From Cylindrodendrum hubeiense (lineage: Eukaryota > Ascomycota > Sordariomycetes > Hypocreales > Nectriaceae), in assembly GCA_014621425.1 (NCBI GenBank), contig JAANBB010000001.1, positions 434,001-498,000 of the forward strand: a DNA stretch of 64,000 bases, in the 5' to 3' direction. The notes beneath the pieces were generated by a model. The model worked only from the letters and a program-made list of their open reading frames with translations, ran no database searches and was not told the DNA's origin. Both the position numbers and the translations under genes were made by a program. Shown piece after piece: positions 22,523 to 36,222 of this stretch (position 1 is the stretch's first letter; every line of letters starts with the position of its first letter).

Positions 22523-23728
22523 GTGTTACCGTGCGATGCGGGCCTTGGCAGCTGTTGTAGTGTCTCGTAGAGTGCTTGCATCGGTCCTCGTCGGCGCCGG
22601 AGGGGAGTTGCTGGGGGATCGCCAACTGAGGGCTTCGGCGTCGGCTGGTGTTTAAGGAGCGAGCCGAGGAGCCCGGTGCTGTTAGCTTCGGCCGGGCTTA
22701 GGCACGAATACGCAGTGGGCCTCCGTAGAGGGTGCCAAATTGCGCATAATCTCGTCATCAGCGAGAGCGGAGGCGGCACCGCGACGCCAATAGCGCCGCG
22801 GGCTTCCCCAGCTCGCAGCGGCACATGCTCGTCGCAGCGGAGGAGAATGCCTGTTTACCGGCATGGACTCGTGAATAAGCTTCCCGCTGCTAAGATCCGT
22901 GCAGATTCCTCCGAAATGGCCTGTTGAGCGCCGACGAGACTCGTGTCCGGGACTCCCTTGCCTCTGCGCAAACCAAGCGCAAACCAACACCACTTGTCCC
23001 TGTTGCGGCTAGAGCGCCACGTTGAGCCCTGGCCGACTAGACAACCATCGCGGCCTTGGTGACATCTTGGCAGCCGCCTCCCGCCGCGATCCTGTAACAG
23101 AGGCGTCCGGGAAACGCAGCAGCCCTATTCCCGCCATGTGCATCCGAGGTGCCAACTGATTCGATGCTGCACACGCCCGCTGCCAAAGTGGCCGATCCCG
23201 CACGACTCCTGCTCCCGTCCGCGAACCCACAGAAATGCGGCTCGTACGTAATTCCCGCGAGCTGCCCGCTCCACTGTGGAGATGCGTTCAAGAGCCGCCG
23301 TTGGGTGCGTCGGCATCGGTGCCCGTTCTTGCGCCGGCGCCGAGAGGAGCCCGGCCCCTGACCAATACCGGTCTTGTCCAGGCCGAAGAGCGAAGGCGCG
23401 ATGAGAAATTGAGAATTGGTCTTGTGTTTTCCTAGGACCCCTTGGGAGGCAGACCATCTTTGCTTTGTCAATAATCCATTCCTTTCGGGGCCGACATCTC
23501 TGGCCGTCTCTAAACCCGTCCTTCAAACCCCGAGAGTCTCTTCGGACATCGGAACTGCTTCCAGAGCGGCGCATCTGTAAAAGAGCATATAGCAGCGCAT
23601 CTCTTTCCCTTCCAAATCCCATCATTCCCGGTCTTCACCCCATAATTCCCTAGCTTCCGCCTTTCTACATTCACTCCTTTCAGCCTCAATTCGACGACAG
23701 TCCACTTCCACACTCCCTTCTTAACAAC
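22523..23728. other. Intergenic, GC-rich divergent promoter
   Basis: 1.2 kb between divergent regulator and transporter genes. It is GC rich, so many frames stay open by chance on both strands; none shows a domain. It likely holds both promoters, with a pyrimidine-rich 5' leader just before the transporter ATG. Confidence 0.5.
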
Positions 23729-25242
23729 ATGGGGATCAAAGAACCACTGGCCTCGTCGGCCGACTCTCAGATGACCGGCATGACGCTGCAGACCGCAAGC
23801 CCAGAGGTCGACAACGAATTCACGGATAAGTCGTCGGCCACGGAGCAGCCCGATGCGGAGGCGGCTCCCCCCGCCGGCTACAAGAGCGATGCCCCGAACG
23901 GTGGCACCAAGGCCTGGCTCGTTGTTCTTGGTGCATGGTGCACATCGTTCTGCAGTTTCGGATGGATCAACAGTATGCAGCACTCCATCTCTTCCCAACT
24001 TCAAGTCTAACTCGCCCCAGGTGTCGGAGTCTTCCAAGAGTACTACCAGAACAACATCCTCAAGGACTACTCTGCCAGTACCATCTCATGGATCCCTTCG
24101 TTGCAAATCTTCTTCATGATGGCCATGGTAAGTTGCGAGCATCCATTTCCATGACATGACATGAGCTAACTTGACTTCAAGGGCCCCATCATCGGCATGC
24201 TGTATGACCGCTATGGACCTCGTCACCTCATCTTTGCCGGAACGATACTCCACGTCTTCGGCATTATGATGTGCTCACTTGGCAGCGAGTATTATCAGAT
24301 CATGCTTGCTCAGGGTGTCTGCTCTGCTCTTGGAGTCTCCGCCATCTTCCAGCCTGGTAAGCACCACATCATGTACTTGGGTTAGCGACTCAACTAACAC
24401 TCCCAGCTCTCAACACCATTCACGGCTGGTTCAGCACCAACAGTGGCGCCGCGTTCGGCATCCTCGCCACCGGTTCTAGCATTGGCGGTGTCATCTTTCC
24501 CATCATGGTGACCCGTCTCATCGAAGAGGTCGGCTACGGATGGGCCATGCGCATCTGCGGCTTCCTCATCCTCGCCCTGCTCATTGTCGCCAACTTGACT
24601 GTGCGCGCCTTCCACCCTCCTAACCCCAAGAAGATCACCCCTGCGCAACTCGCGAAGCCTTTCCACGAGCCCGAGTTCGTCCTGCTCATCGCCGGCTTCT
24701 TTCTCTTCACATACGGCATCTACGTCCCCATCAACTACCTTCCCGTCCAGGCACTGGCAGCTGGCATGGATACCGGCCTGATCGAGTACCTTATTCCTAT
24801 CCTCAACGCTGCGAGTCTCTTTGGACGTATTTTCTCCGGCGTCATGGGCGACCGAGTCGGCCGGTACAACATCTTCATCATCGTCGGTTACCTCACCGCC
24901 ATCTGGACCCTTGCGCTCTGGATCCCCGTCAACAACACCGGCGGCATCATCGCCTTTGCGGCCCTCTTCGGTTTCTGCTCTGGCGCATACGTGTCCCTCA
25001 TCGCGCCGCTGGTTGCCCAGATCTCGCCCATGCAAGAAATTGGCTTCCGCACGGGTATCGTCTTCTTCATCTCGTCGATTGGTGGCTTGACTACCAACCC
25101 TATCAACGGAGCCATCATGGACGGCCCGAGCGGACTGAGGGGCATCAAGATCTTTGCCGGCGTCTTCTGCTTTGTCGGCACCATGTTTATTATGGCTGCC
25201 AGGGTCCATCGCATGGGATGGGATCTCAAGGCGAAGTTCTAG
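23729..25242 (+). CDS. MFS transporter, monocarboxylate (MCT)-like
   Basis: Exons 23729-23972, 24021-24127, 24182-24356 and 24407-25242 encode 453 residues. A cytosolic hydrophilic N terminus of about 60 residues precedes twelve predicted membrane helices. MCT-type features are visible: GGTKAWLVVLGAWCTSF at helix 1, SISWIPSLQIFFM-like loop (STISWIPSLQIFF), the GMLYDRYGPR loop 2-3, and GRIFSGVMGDRVGRYN in the second half. Substrates in this fungal family are carboxylates and small metabolites, so the cargo cannot be read from sequence. It is a plasma-membrane or vacuolar proton-coupled carrier. The divergent Zn2Cys6 gene is a candidate regulator. Antisense open frames over exon 4 are codon-bias shadows. 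Confidence 0.93.
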
Positions 25243-25797
25243 AGAGCGATTGGATTAACTTGGACTTGGGATAATTACTTGGCATAATCATTTGGGACAA
25301 TCATTTTGGACAATCACTTGGGATAGAAGGCATAGATTTCTCTCACCTCAACCAACGGCTGGCATATAGATTTTTAATAGAGACGCTGTGGACATGGACA
25401 GTGGACAATCAAGACACAAATCAAGATATTATGTCATCATTTGATCTTTGGTTAAGCTGACCGCGGGCGCGTTTCAGAGTCTCCAGCCGTCGACCGCTGA
25501 TTGGGCGGCCCAGGCCCGTGTTTTCGTAGAAGGAATACGGTACTAAGCAAGGGGGTCCTTCAATTTACGCGGAAGCCCGTCTGCCGTTGGCTGCCTTTGC
25601 TGGCTGCCTTGTCGGTGATCTCCCGAAACGATGCTGAGTGAGGCTGAGCCGGCTTGGCTGGGCAATCGCCATTGCTCAGCCCTGGTGGAGATGAGCCATG
25701 TGGGGAAAATACGATGGCGGAGCGGCCGTGTAAAAGGGCAATGTGTCGCTGTCTCGCGGGGCAGCGCCCTCAGACATTTCTCAAACGAAATGCCATC
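25243..25797. other. Intergenic with 13-bp repeat
   Basis: Holds the 3' flank of the transporter, a short tandem repeat, and the 5' region of the glycosyltransferase. The frame of the latter is open from 25654, so a longer N terminus is formally possible. Confidence 0.5.
25264..25328. repeat. 13-bp tandem repeat, five copies
   Basis: Consecutive units ACTTGGGATAATT, ACTTGGCATAATC, ATTTGGGACAATC, ATTTTGGACAATC and ACTTGGGATAGAA lie about 20 bp after the transporter stop, probably in its 3' UTR. Confidence 0.85.
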
Positions 25798-26967
25798 ATG
25801 TCTCGACTCCCCATCTTCCGGGCCCGGAGCCTCGTCATCCTCGCGTGGCTCTGCACCGCCATTCTGGTGCTGATCGCGGCGAGCTCCGCCTACGACCGCA
25901 GCGTGCGAAGCTCATCGCCCTTCATTCCAGCCAGCGTCGCGAATCACGGCCACTCTGCCCCGTCCGGCACCTGTCCGCCGCCGTCGTCGACCACGCCGGC
26001 GCCTGCGAATGCCCCCGGAGTCGCCCGCGCCCTGTCCCCTGCGGAGCTGCTCTGTCGCCCTGCGGCCTCCTCCGCAGACGTCCCGAAGCTGCTGCACCAG
26101 AGCTGGAAGACGACCCAGCTCCCCGCCAAGTTCCAGAAATGGAGCGACAGCTGTCGCCAGCAGCATCCCGATTGGGAGTGGGTGCTCTGGACCGACGACG
26201 ATAATCTCCGCCTGGTCAAGGAACACTTCCCCTGGCTGGAGGAGACGTACCTGGGCTTGCCGGGAAATATCTACAGGGCTGACCTGGCGCGGAATCTCTA
26301 CATGTACAAGTTTGGCGGGTAAGTGGCCCTGGAAGCCCACATCCATGAGTCGTCGCTAACAATGGCCCTTTTCAGCGTCTACGCCGACCTCGACACCGAA
26401 TGTCTCCGCTCCACCCCCGACGGCCTCGAAGAATACAGCATTCCTTTCTCCGGCGTCAACGAGACCACCGGCGATGCAGAAGCCTCCGCCAAGATTGCCA
26501 TTTTCGGGCGAATGGGCACCGACATGACCTACGAGCAGTCCATCCCCAACGCCTGGATGGCATCATCACCGGGCCATCCCTTCTTTCTACGACCGCTCGA
26601 ATTTGCCCATGACGAGCTCGAAAAGAGCACGAGCTATCTTCGCCAGCTGTTGTGGAAAACCCCCAACGCCGAGCACATGACCGGCCCGATCGCGTTGCGC
26701 AAGACCATCATGGCCTACAGGTATTCGGGCGCCGAAGACGAGGTTGTATTACTGCCTGGGCGTATGGTGTACCCGTACAATTGGAAGGAGCACGGAGATT
26801 TTCTTTCCGTGTGTTCTGCTGAGCAGGAAACGTTTAACGCGACCGTATGCAAGGAAAAGCTCGAGGTGAAAAAGAAGGGGAGCATCTCCATCACGTACTG
26901 GAGTCATACTCATAAAGGGGCGGGTTCGGACAAGCACAACATTGAACTTATTAGCGCGGATAAATAG
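25798..26967 (+). CDS. GT32 family glycosyltransferase (OCH1-like)
   Basis: Two exons (25798-26318, 26376-26967) give 370 residues. I start at the ATG at 25798 because a signal anchor then lies at residues 11-28 (SLVILAWLCTAILVLIAA), typical of a type II Golgi protein; upstream in-frame ATGs (from 25654) would bury it. The catalytic domain shows PKLLHQSWKTTQLPAKFQKW, WEWVLWTDDDN and the metal-binding DXD as DLD at 178-180 within GGVYADLDTE, split by the intron. GT32 members transfer mannose or other hexoses from nucleotide sugars in N-glycan, sphingolipid or capsule-like glycan synthesis; acceptor unknown. Late motifs include TGPIALRKTIM and SHTHKGAGSDKH. It stands alone, with a transporter upstream. 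Confidence 0.93.
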
Positions 26968-27387
26968 GGAACTGGAATATACCATGGGCGCATTTGCGGG
27001 TTTGTTTTACACCATTGTCTTGAGACGACGTGCGTGATGATGTCGATGTGGTGATTTGAGTATGGTCTAGGGTAGCTTTCGCATTTTCAGTACCACGCAA
27101 TCAAAATGTTCAAGATTCCACAAATTATTTGGGAAATCACAGGTATCTTTATCTAGACTCTCCAATGTGTTCGTTTATTGCTCTGAATTCTGCTCATGTT
27201 TAATTAAACTAGGTGGACGAAGTGATCGTAGCTCGGTGAGCGTCGTAACGGAATACAGCCTATTCATTAATGTAGTCACTTGAGATGGAACAGCCGTTAT
27301 TGAGCCAACAGAATTATTTTAATATGAGCAGCTTTTGTAACAAGAGTGCATAATATGCATCGATGACATGCGTCGCTAAGAAGGGTA
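26968..27387. other. Intergenic, tail-to-tail 3' ends
   Basis: AT-rich 3' flanks of convergent genes. No feature recognised. Confidence 0.5.
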
Positions 27388-29047
<1,660 letters not shown>

Positions 29048-29591
29048 GTTGGAGATGTCAGATATCGGGTGTGATACTGTCAATGTGATTCTCAAAGTGG
29101 CCAATGAGATGCTATTGTCTAATATCCAATGAGTGTATTTAATGTGTGTCTGTACATCTATTTACTCGCGGTCTGTCCCATGGCTCTTATGTCCCAAGAC
29201 GGACAAGGTACACGACGTAGCGCCCCGTGAGATGAGCATCTCGCCATCTTGAAGCCAGGCCGGAAGAAAACCACACGATCCAACTCGCCCGACTCGGACT
29301 AATGCTCCATGCCCATTCTCCACGAAGCACATCTCCCCCAATCGATTCTCCGGGCCCCGAGGCACCCGTGTTCCGCGGATGATTGAGACGGAAAAATAGG
29401 ACCAATCATGCGTCGTCTGGTAGCGGCCCGCTATGATAAGGCCGTAGCGAGCGACCACCCCGAATCGAGATGGTTCCGCAGCCCGGATATAGCGATTTCC
29501 ATCTGTCGAGGGAAGCTCAACAAGGGTGTTGTAGCACACACCTCCAGGGCGCCATGAAGGTTCGCGGATTTCGACGTGTCATGTCGTCAAC
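29048..29591. other. Intergenic, divergent promoter of amine oxidase and regulator
   Basis: A 125-codon minus-strand frame at 29162-29539 has no family content and probably is not a gene. The region likely carries both promoters. Confidence 0.5.
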
Positions 29592-32268
29592 ATGTCGGAA
29601 GCAAATGCGTCTGCTATACACGGGCCGTACAGACGAAAGGTCACGCTGGCCTGCGATTCCTGTCGCAAACGACGAGTGAGTACTGCCGTCTGTCGAGGTT
29701 GGTGTATTGCGTCCCTGACGAGCTGCGCATCAAGGTCAAGTGCAGCGGCACGCAGCCATGTACATTCTGCTCAGAGAGCGGCAAGCAATGCGCCTTTGAC
29801 AGCAAGAACCGCGGCCGCCGAGGTCCCAGGCCGCGCCAGCCCGCCAACCATGTTCCGCGAGTGACACAGCAATTGGCTCCTCGACGGCCTTCTCTGGAAT
29901 CAACAAGCACCGCTTACATCGAAGCTTCCGTCGAGGCTCCGATTGAAGCTCCAGTCGACATCGCCATCACGCCTCCCATCGAAGCCACGATCCAAGTCTC
30001 GGTGGAGCCCGTCTGGATGCCTTCTGATCTACCGAGGGTCGAGGAAATCGACAAGTCGGATGATGAGAGCGCTGTTGAAGGAGACGACGTCCCTGATCCA
30101 GCCGAGTGGAAGCCCATATTGGAGCAACTGCTTGCTCCCACATCAATCACTGATACGTATGAGAAAGAAGATGAGTACCAATGGCCAATGTACAGTGAGC
30201 TGATTGCATGCAATAGTCTACCAGAGCTGGATCTGGACCTGATGTGTCACCTCATCGAACTTTTCTGTACTCGAGCCGACACACAATTCAAGTCGCTGCT
30301 GCCTCCCGCCCAAGTCAACGAACAGATTCTCCAGAGGACCATCTCACGGGGACTGGTCCTCGCCATTTGCGCTTCCAGCATGAGATTCTCCGTCCACAAA
30401 TCTGCAAGACAGGCTCACTCTGCAGACCTTGCGCAGATGATGGGAGACGAGGCACGGAACTGTGTGCAGACGTCGAACCCCAACGAGTCGCAAATAAACA
30501 ATATTCGGACAATTTGCATTCTCGTTGACTTTGAAGCGAGTAAGGACTGTGGCCGGCGTGCATGGATGGACATTGGTTAGTCAAACGCATACTTGTGGCC
30601 CCAGAACCTTGCTCACAGGTGTACCAAGCGATGGGACGAAGTCTAGTGCAATTGACCAGATCAAGTCGCGATGTTGGCTCAGATTTAACACAAATATTGG
30701 ACGCGGCCGAGCTGCATCTCATCATGGCCGAGCTATCTCACTCCATCGGACATCCTTCACTACAGCCACCAAGTTACCGGAGAGTGAGGCGACCAAGGCC
30801 AGACAACAGAGTGGCTTCGTTCCCCGAGGGCACTCGGCGGTTGTTGGACCTGCTGGAAGTTCTTGTTGGGATCAACCAGTTATGTGTCAAGCCATTCAAA
30901 GAACATAACCCGGTACCTTGGAATACTGATTCCGATTTTCGAGTGTTACAAGATGAGCTGGAAGAATACCTACTCTGGTATCCATCCATATTCCGAATGG
31001 GCCCCAAAGAGTCTCATGGTACGATTGACCAGGAAGATGGCGATGCGCCAATGTCTTCTCTTATCTGGCACTGTTCCGCCATTCTTCTCAATCGAACCTT
31101 TCTACCGATACCTGAGAGGTGCAAGACCGCAAACGAGAGCACAACATCGCTGATTCGATGTCTCGATTTCCCCGAGGCTCCCCCGCTGTTCTTGAAGGAG
31201 CGCACTCACCGGTGTGAATCTAGCGCAGACGCGATATGCGACATTACCCAAGACATCATTAGCAAAGGAGGCTTTTTCAGCGTAAGGCATCGCGAATCCC
31301 CTGATTCTTGTCACCTATCTGACGCGCTTTAGCATACTCTCCTCCTTGGATATTCCTGTACGCAGAGTGCGCTGGTGCTCATAAATCGTCTTCACCGGTC
31401 ATCGAAACCATATAACAAGCGGGTTGTAGAGAACCTCAAGCTGATATTTATCGTCCTTGGAGCTGTGAGGACATTTTATTCGCCAGCACAAGCATGGGTA
31501 AGTAATTTGTGGTACAATCAAGTCAAGTTTAGGGAAGCCGTCCTAACGCTCGCTCTCTAGATCGATGTGCTATTTCGAGCTCATGATATCAATACGCCTC
31601 TGAGCCATGTCTCTGGAGATCTGGACCTGGCTTTTAATAGCTACTTCAGTCGATTCATCGACATTGAAGAGCCTGTCCTCATCCCACTGGACCCGAAGGA
31701 GAGCAAAGACAAGTCAGATGCCGAGACGCATCCGCATGAATCTCCCAAAGAAGCGCTAGTCAACAGGAAAGTGTCGGACCGACCTGAATCTGCAGAGCAA
31801 TCCTCTTCCTGGCTTCAGACTTACGTTGGTCACTTGGCTGGGGATATCCACGATGAAGACGATGACATGAATGGAATTCAAGACCAGTCGATGGCGGATG
31901 ATTTTGCAGATGCACGCCAAACAGGGTTAATGAAGCCAGCTAATGCAGCTGGGCGAGCGCGAACCGGAGAGAACCTAGCTGCACAAGGAGGGGGGAAAGG
32001 GGCGGCTAACATGGCTGGTGTGATGATCTTGAGCAAGGGGTATACACCATTCCCCCAACCACCCGATGAGATGACCGAGAATGGAAATGGGCGGGTCTCT
32101 TTCCCAGGGGATATGGACGATTTGTATCCCGAGCTGTTTAGCCAGATTCCGTCGCTGGGGGATTTCATCGGAATGGGTCATGAGATTCCGATATTCCCAG
32201 GACTAGGCGCGCTGATGGATGGGGATGATATCTGGTCGGATGTTTTGAGCAATACCATGTTACAGTAA
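29592..32268 (+). CDS. Zn2Cys6 transcription factor
   Basis: Exons 29592-29675, 29735-30575, 30629-31281, 31333-31497 and 31561-32268 give about 816 residues. The cluster is CDSCRKRRVKCSGTQPCTFC then SESGKQC; intron 1 falls between the Arg-Arg and Val of CRKRR/VKC, a common position in this family. A linker with repeated Glu-Ala-Pro steps (EASVEAPIEAPVDIAI) follows. The TF domain includes LELDLMCHLIELFC-like residues (LDLDLMCHLIELFC), FKSLLPPAQVNEQI and ILLNRTFLPI. The C terminus is long, acidic and Gly/Pro rich, as in an activation domain. The exon 2-3 join is less certain: the frame needs the CCAAG acceptor at 30628. It is head to head with the amine oxidase, its probable target. Confidence 0.87.
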
Positions 32269-32778
32269 GCCTAGATATAATGAAAGAGGCAAGTCTCTCG
32301 TAAAATAAGACATTTTAGATGTGAGAACCTGCCAGAACATCAATTACCAATTCCGAAGCCGAAAGCCTGTGCCCGGACATGACTCGGGGTGTGCCACACT
32401 CAACCGTCTTCCCCAGTGCCCCGTTAAATAGATAGATCTGAATCCTAACCCTTGTCTGCGTAGTAATCTCGGCATCCTTCACAGGGCCGCATCCCAGCAA
32501 CCCCACACAAGCTAGAGTTCCCCCTCCCCGGTACCCCCCCAGTTGCCCCCTTGTCCTGACGTCCACCTGACTCCACCTCTATCACCAACGCGTCTTGTGG
32601 CGGACACTACGGCAGTTCGGGTCAGAGATAAGCGCACTCTCACACGCCGAACCCCGCTGCTCGGCCTGGGGCCTGGTCTTGTGTTCGGTCATCCTGCTGC
32701 CGTGTGCGTTTCCTTCTCCTCTTCATCCCATCCCGGCGAGCAGATCCAATCTGTAGATATCCCGTCGAGAAACACATC
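32269..32778. other. Intergenic
   Basis: Pyrimidine-rich towards its end, as in a fungal 5' leader. No other feature. Confidence 0.5.
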
Positions 32779-34489
32779 ATGGAGCGCAATCTTCCCCGAG
32801 CTGAGCGACAGAATGACAGGGGCGCGTGCTGGACGTGCCTCGAGAGGAACTGGCCCTGCGATGGTGCTCTGCCACGTGAGTGATGACCCCTTACTCCTCC
32901 AGACTTCCTGGTACCGGCAAAAGGACACGCGCTGACTGAACTCTCTTCGCGTCTTAGGTTGCAAGATATGTTCACACAGCGGAGTAAGATGCCGAGGCTA
33001 CGGTGTCCGAATGCAATGGCCGACGGGCGTGGCCAACCTCAAGGCGCGATCGCGATGGAGACAGACTAGAGCAGGTTCGAGTTCGACTTCGCCGTCCCCA
33101 TTGCAGGTCGATCGATGCACCTCAGCCCCGCAAGGATCCATGTCCGCCCTGGGACTGCCGGCAGAAGATAGCTTCTTCATGCAGCATTTCGTCCGTGTGT
33201 AATCCCGACTGGATGATGTTTGCTGCTTGCTCCCTTACTCACGCTTGTGAATTAGAAAACGTCGCCAGGATAGCCCTCGCCGTCGACTATGATGGAAATG
33301 GCTATCGGTCCCTGCTACCAATGGCGATGCAAGAACCCGCTTTGATGGGCGCTGCCATGGCTGTGGCCGCATCACATTACAGCCGATGGCAGCACACGAG
33401 CGATCTGACGTCGCGCAAGTATCTTCGGGCCGCTGCGAAAGCGCTGCGAAGTAGGTTTTCAACACCAAGTCTTGTGAACAGCCCTGTGACGCTTGCGTCA
33501 ATGTTGCTATTTGTTTCATACGAGGTAAGAACTCTGCATCATCTTGGTCAAACAAACTGTTAATCATATGCCAACAGGTATTTGCCGGCTCGAGTCGATG
33601 GAAAGGACACTACGACGCAATTAAAGGCTGGATCAGATCCCGGGGCGATTGTTCAGATCTAGATCCCTTCCTGAAAACCTGGGTCTGCTTGCTCGATACA
33701 CAAAGTGCCTTGAATATGGGATCGCCGGCAATGCCTGAGCTCGAAGCATGGCTCGACGGGACGATTGAGGCCGTTAATCAAGAGGAATCAGTTGATGCGC
33801 TTTTTGGATGCTCTTCCAAACTACCAAAACTCATGGTGAGTCACTCTATAATCCAGTTTTCGTCTTCGTGTTCTGACCTCAAACAGTGGGCGGCTTCTCG
33901 TTTATATGCTGCATCCAAGTCTGCAGATATGAGTCGCGACGAGCTCGTGGCGCAAGCGGACGCTTTACAAGACAAAATCCGCTCCACCGAAATTCCCCTA
34001 GATTCTCACCCTCTTGTTGGTATATCATGCCACGGTAGTCCAGAGGCATTCTCAACGAGCGTAGGCATTGAGCAGGAGGAATTGAGGAGGCGAATGGTAG
34101 CAACAGCAGAGATCTTTCGCCACGCCTCACACATTTACGTATACCGGATCGTCCACGGTCCAGAGGAGCCCTTGACACCTGAGATGCGAATTTCGCTTGA
34201 TACTGCGCAACATTTGCTTACGGTTGTGCCCGACGCGTTAGGTCCGGGAGCAAATCTGGGTTGGTGTCTGGTGGTGCTTGGTTCAGAAATGGATCTATTA
34301 CACGAGAGAGACTATGTTCGGTCGCGATGGGCTGGGCTTCACCTTCTGGGCATCTACAACACCAAGAATGGGCAGAAGATCTTGGAGGAGACTTGGTCTC
34401 ATCGAGATTTGGTAAACCAAGGACAGGCAAGTCCTGAAAGATGGCAAGACATCATGCAACGAATCGGTCAATCACAAATATTAGTATAA
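32779..34489 (+). CDS. Zn2Cys6 transcription factor (PF11951-type)
   Basis: Five predicted exons (32779-32875, 32958-33194, 33256-33524, 33578-33835, 33887-34489) encode 487 residues. The zinc cluster is CWTCLERNWPCDGALPRCKI then CSHSGVRC, spaced C-x2-C-x6-C-x6-C-x2-C-x6-C; intron 1 splits the Arg codon of LPR. After the cluster comes FFMQHFVQNVARIALAVDYD and SLLPMAMQEPALMGAAMAVA, the start of the fungal TF domain 2 family. The last intron (33836-33886, 51 bp) has no in-frame stop and could be read through. The gene is tail to tail with an NmrA-like enzyme gene, 97 bp apart, and may regulate neighbours; target unknown. Confidence 0.85.
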
Positions 34490-34586
34490 TTGATACCAGC
34501 ATATTTCAAGAAAGCTTTGACGGACACTAGTGACGGCATTTCTGACATCTCTCGATTATATCTTCAACTACCCCGCTACTTTCACT

Positions 34587-35651
34587 TCAGCGCCCCTTCC
34601 AAGCCAGCTCGAGAATATCCTCAATCTTTGTCGGCGTTTCCGTCCTTCCGGCAAAATGGTCGACCAAATTCAGGTGACTCGGAAGCTTGTCGAAGTCATA
34701 CGCACCAAGGGCCATCGAAGCCTCGAGGTCTGCCGTCAATGCCGTGATTTGGGCCACTCCCCCGGGGAATTGCTCAGCAACAGCAATATTCCCTGGCAAG
34801 GTCAAACTCTCGTGTTTCAGTAGCGCTGGAACCGACTGGTACGTGACCTTGAGCTTGCGGCCTAGATTCTTCTCGGTCAGAGCAATTATCTCGTTGAGAG
34901 TCATGCTGCTTGAAACCGTCGTCATGACCCGGGGCCACTTGTCTAGTTCAAGAGCGAGAGCTGTGTATTTGGCGACATCCTTGGTGAAGGACATAGCCAA
35001 CTTGGTATTTCCGTCACCGGGAACATATGCAACGCCGTTGGTGGGGTCGATAACAACGAATAGCTCTCGAAGATGTGTGGTAATGTTGGGCATCCCGAAG
35101 TAGTCCATAAACATCCCGGGGTAGATGTACGAAAATTCAAGGCTGGTCTTTTCTAGCTCTCGTCTTCCGACTGCGTGGAATTTCTTATCCGGATATGGGA
35201 GAACATCATCCCCGAGGTCATAGTCGACGTTAAATTCAGATGGGATGAAGCGCTTCACAGAGGAAGCTTGGTCGGCAGCCCGAATGAGCGTAATCTGAGA
35301 GTCGCTGGCGGCTTGAAAGTCCAAAGCAAAGGTACAAATAACGGTATGGATGTTGTGCTTCGCCAGTAGTTCGGCTACTTCGGGCTCTGAACTGTAATCC
35401 GTCTGGATGAGAGGAAGATATGACTTTCCTGTCAATGGCGACGTGCGAGTGGCAAAGTCTTTTGGCATCTATGCGGAATAAGTCATGTGAATTGAGAGTA
35501 GTTTGTGCCGCTGACACCATTTACAAGATATGAACAAGAAACTTACCTTCCGAGACATAATATATACTTCATATTTGCCGGTATTGTAAAGAGCATCAAC
35601 GATAAGACGACCTAGGTCGCCTAGACCACCGGCGACAACAATGACAGACAT
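34587..35651 (-). CDS. NmrA / isoflavone reductase-like NAD(P)-binding protein
   Basis: Exons 35547-35651 and 34587-35468 (78 bp intron) give 328 residues. The N terminus is an atypical short-chain dehydrogenase Rossmann fold: VIVVAGGLGDLGRLIVDAL with GGLGDLG at 8-14. Downstream: HNIHTVICTFALDFQAASDS and KRFIPSEFNVDYD, the latter characteristic of the isoflavone reductase/phenylcoumaran benzylic ether reductase branch, which often has Lys in a catalytic position (here PDKKFHAVGRRELEKT). Fungal members act in secondary metabolism or as redox-sensing regulators; the reaction here is unknown. The next gene is a Dabb-domain protein read in the opposite direction, a possible partner. Confidence 0.9.
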
Positions 35652-36222
35652 ATTGCAGTGTTAAATCTGGTTTAAATTGTTGTAAAATTGAGTTGGCTGT
35701 GAATAGATCAGGCGGAATTTGGCTGTAGAAATACTTTGCGAGACAGCAAGAGCAGCCAGCTAATAGGCCATGTAACAATCGGACTGGGTTAGACGGCGGA
35801 AGTGGTAATTCCGACTCAGAGATCTGGATTATCTTTCTATTGGTGCCCACTTTTACGTATCGCTGATAGCCAGTATGCGATTATAACCCAAATGATTAAA
35901 TACTGTTTCTCTCGAATTGGGGGTGTCATCTGCGTCATGACTGACCCTATTCTACGTTGTTTCGATCTATTTGATGACATTAAACAAGGTTACAAAGAAC
36001 AAACAACTCGAAGACGTTGATTGGATACAAAAGCTGTCGGAGGGTTTAATAAACCATCGGAGATTTTCATAAAATACATCGGAGGTTTAAGAAAAACCAT
36101 CGGCGCTTTTAACTGCAATGATTGTGAAACATTTCAGATACCGGCGCGCACACATAAATAGACGCTGTCATTTCGGCTTTTGGCATTTTCGGCCTACTTT
36201 TGCGACGTTGTTAGCTGCCACA
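35652..36222. other. Intergenic, divergent promoter with CGG repeats
   Basis: Separates the NmrA-like and Dabb genes, read divergently. It carries four regularly spaced TCGG sites (separate entry). The Dabb frame is open from an ATG at 36118, so the leader may be shorter. Confidence 0.5.
36033..36117 (+). promoter_or_regulatory. Four CGG-containing repeats about 21 bp apart
   Basis: Units start at 36033, 36054, 36076 and 36097; each has TCGGMGN followed by an AT-rich tail. CGG triplets sit at 36037, 36057, 36079 and 36100, spaced 20, 22 and 21 bp, about two helical turns. CGG half-sites are what Zn2Cys6 proteins bind, so a regulator array is possible. Confidence 0.45.

Noticed and set aside
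22026..22625. 199-codon minus frame overlapping the regulator start
   Set aside because: Lies in a GC-rich region where several frames are open; the overlapping frame encodes a perfect Zn2Cys6 cluster.
24394..25209. 271-codon antisense frame over the MFS transporter
   Set aside because: Asp/Glu/Gly-rich translation typical of a codon-bias shadow; the sense strand has an unmistakable transporter exon.
29162..29539. 125-codon frame between amine oxidase and regulator
   Set aside because: No domain, no plausible partner exons, and it occupies the shared promoter.
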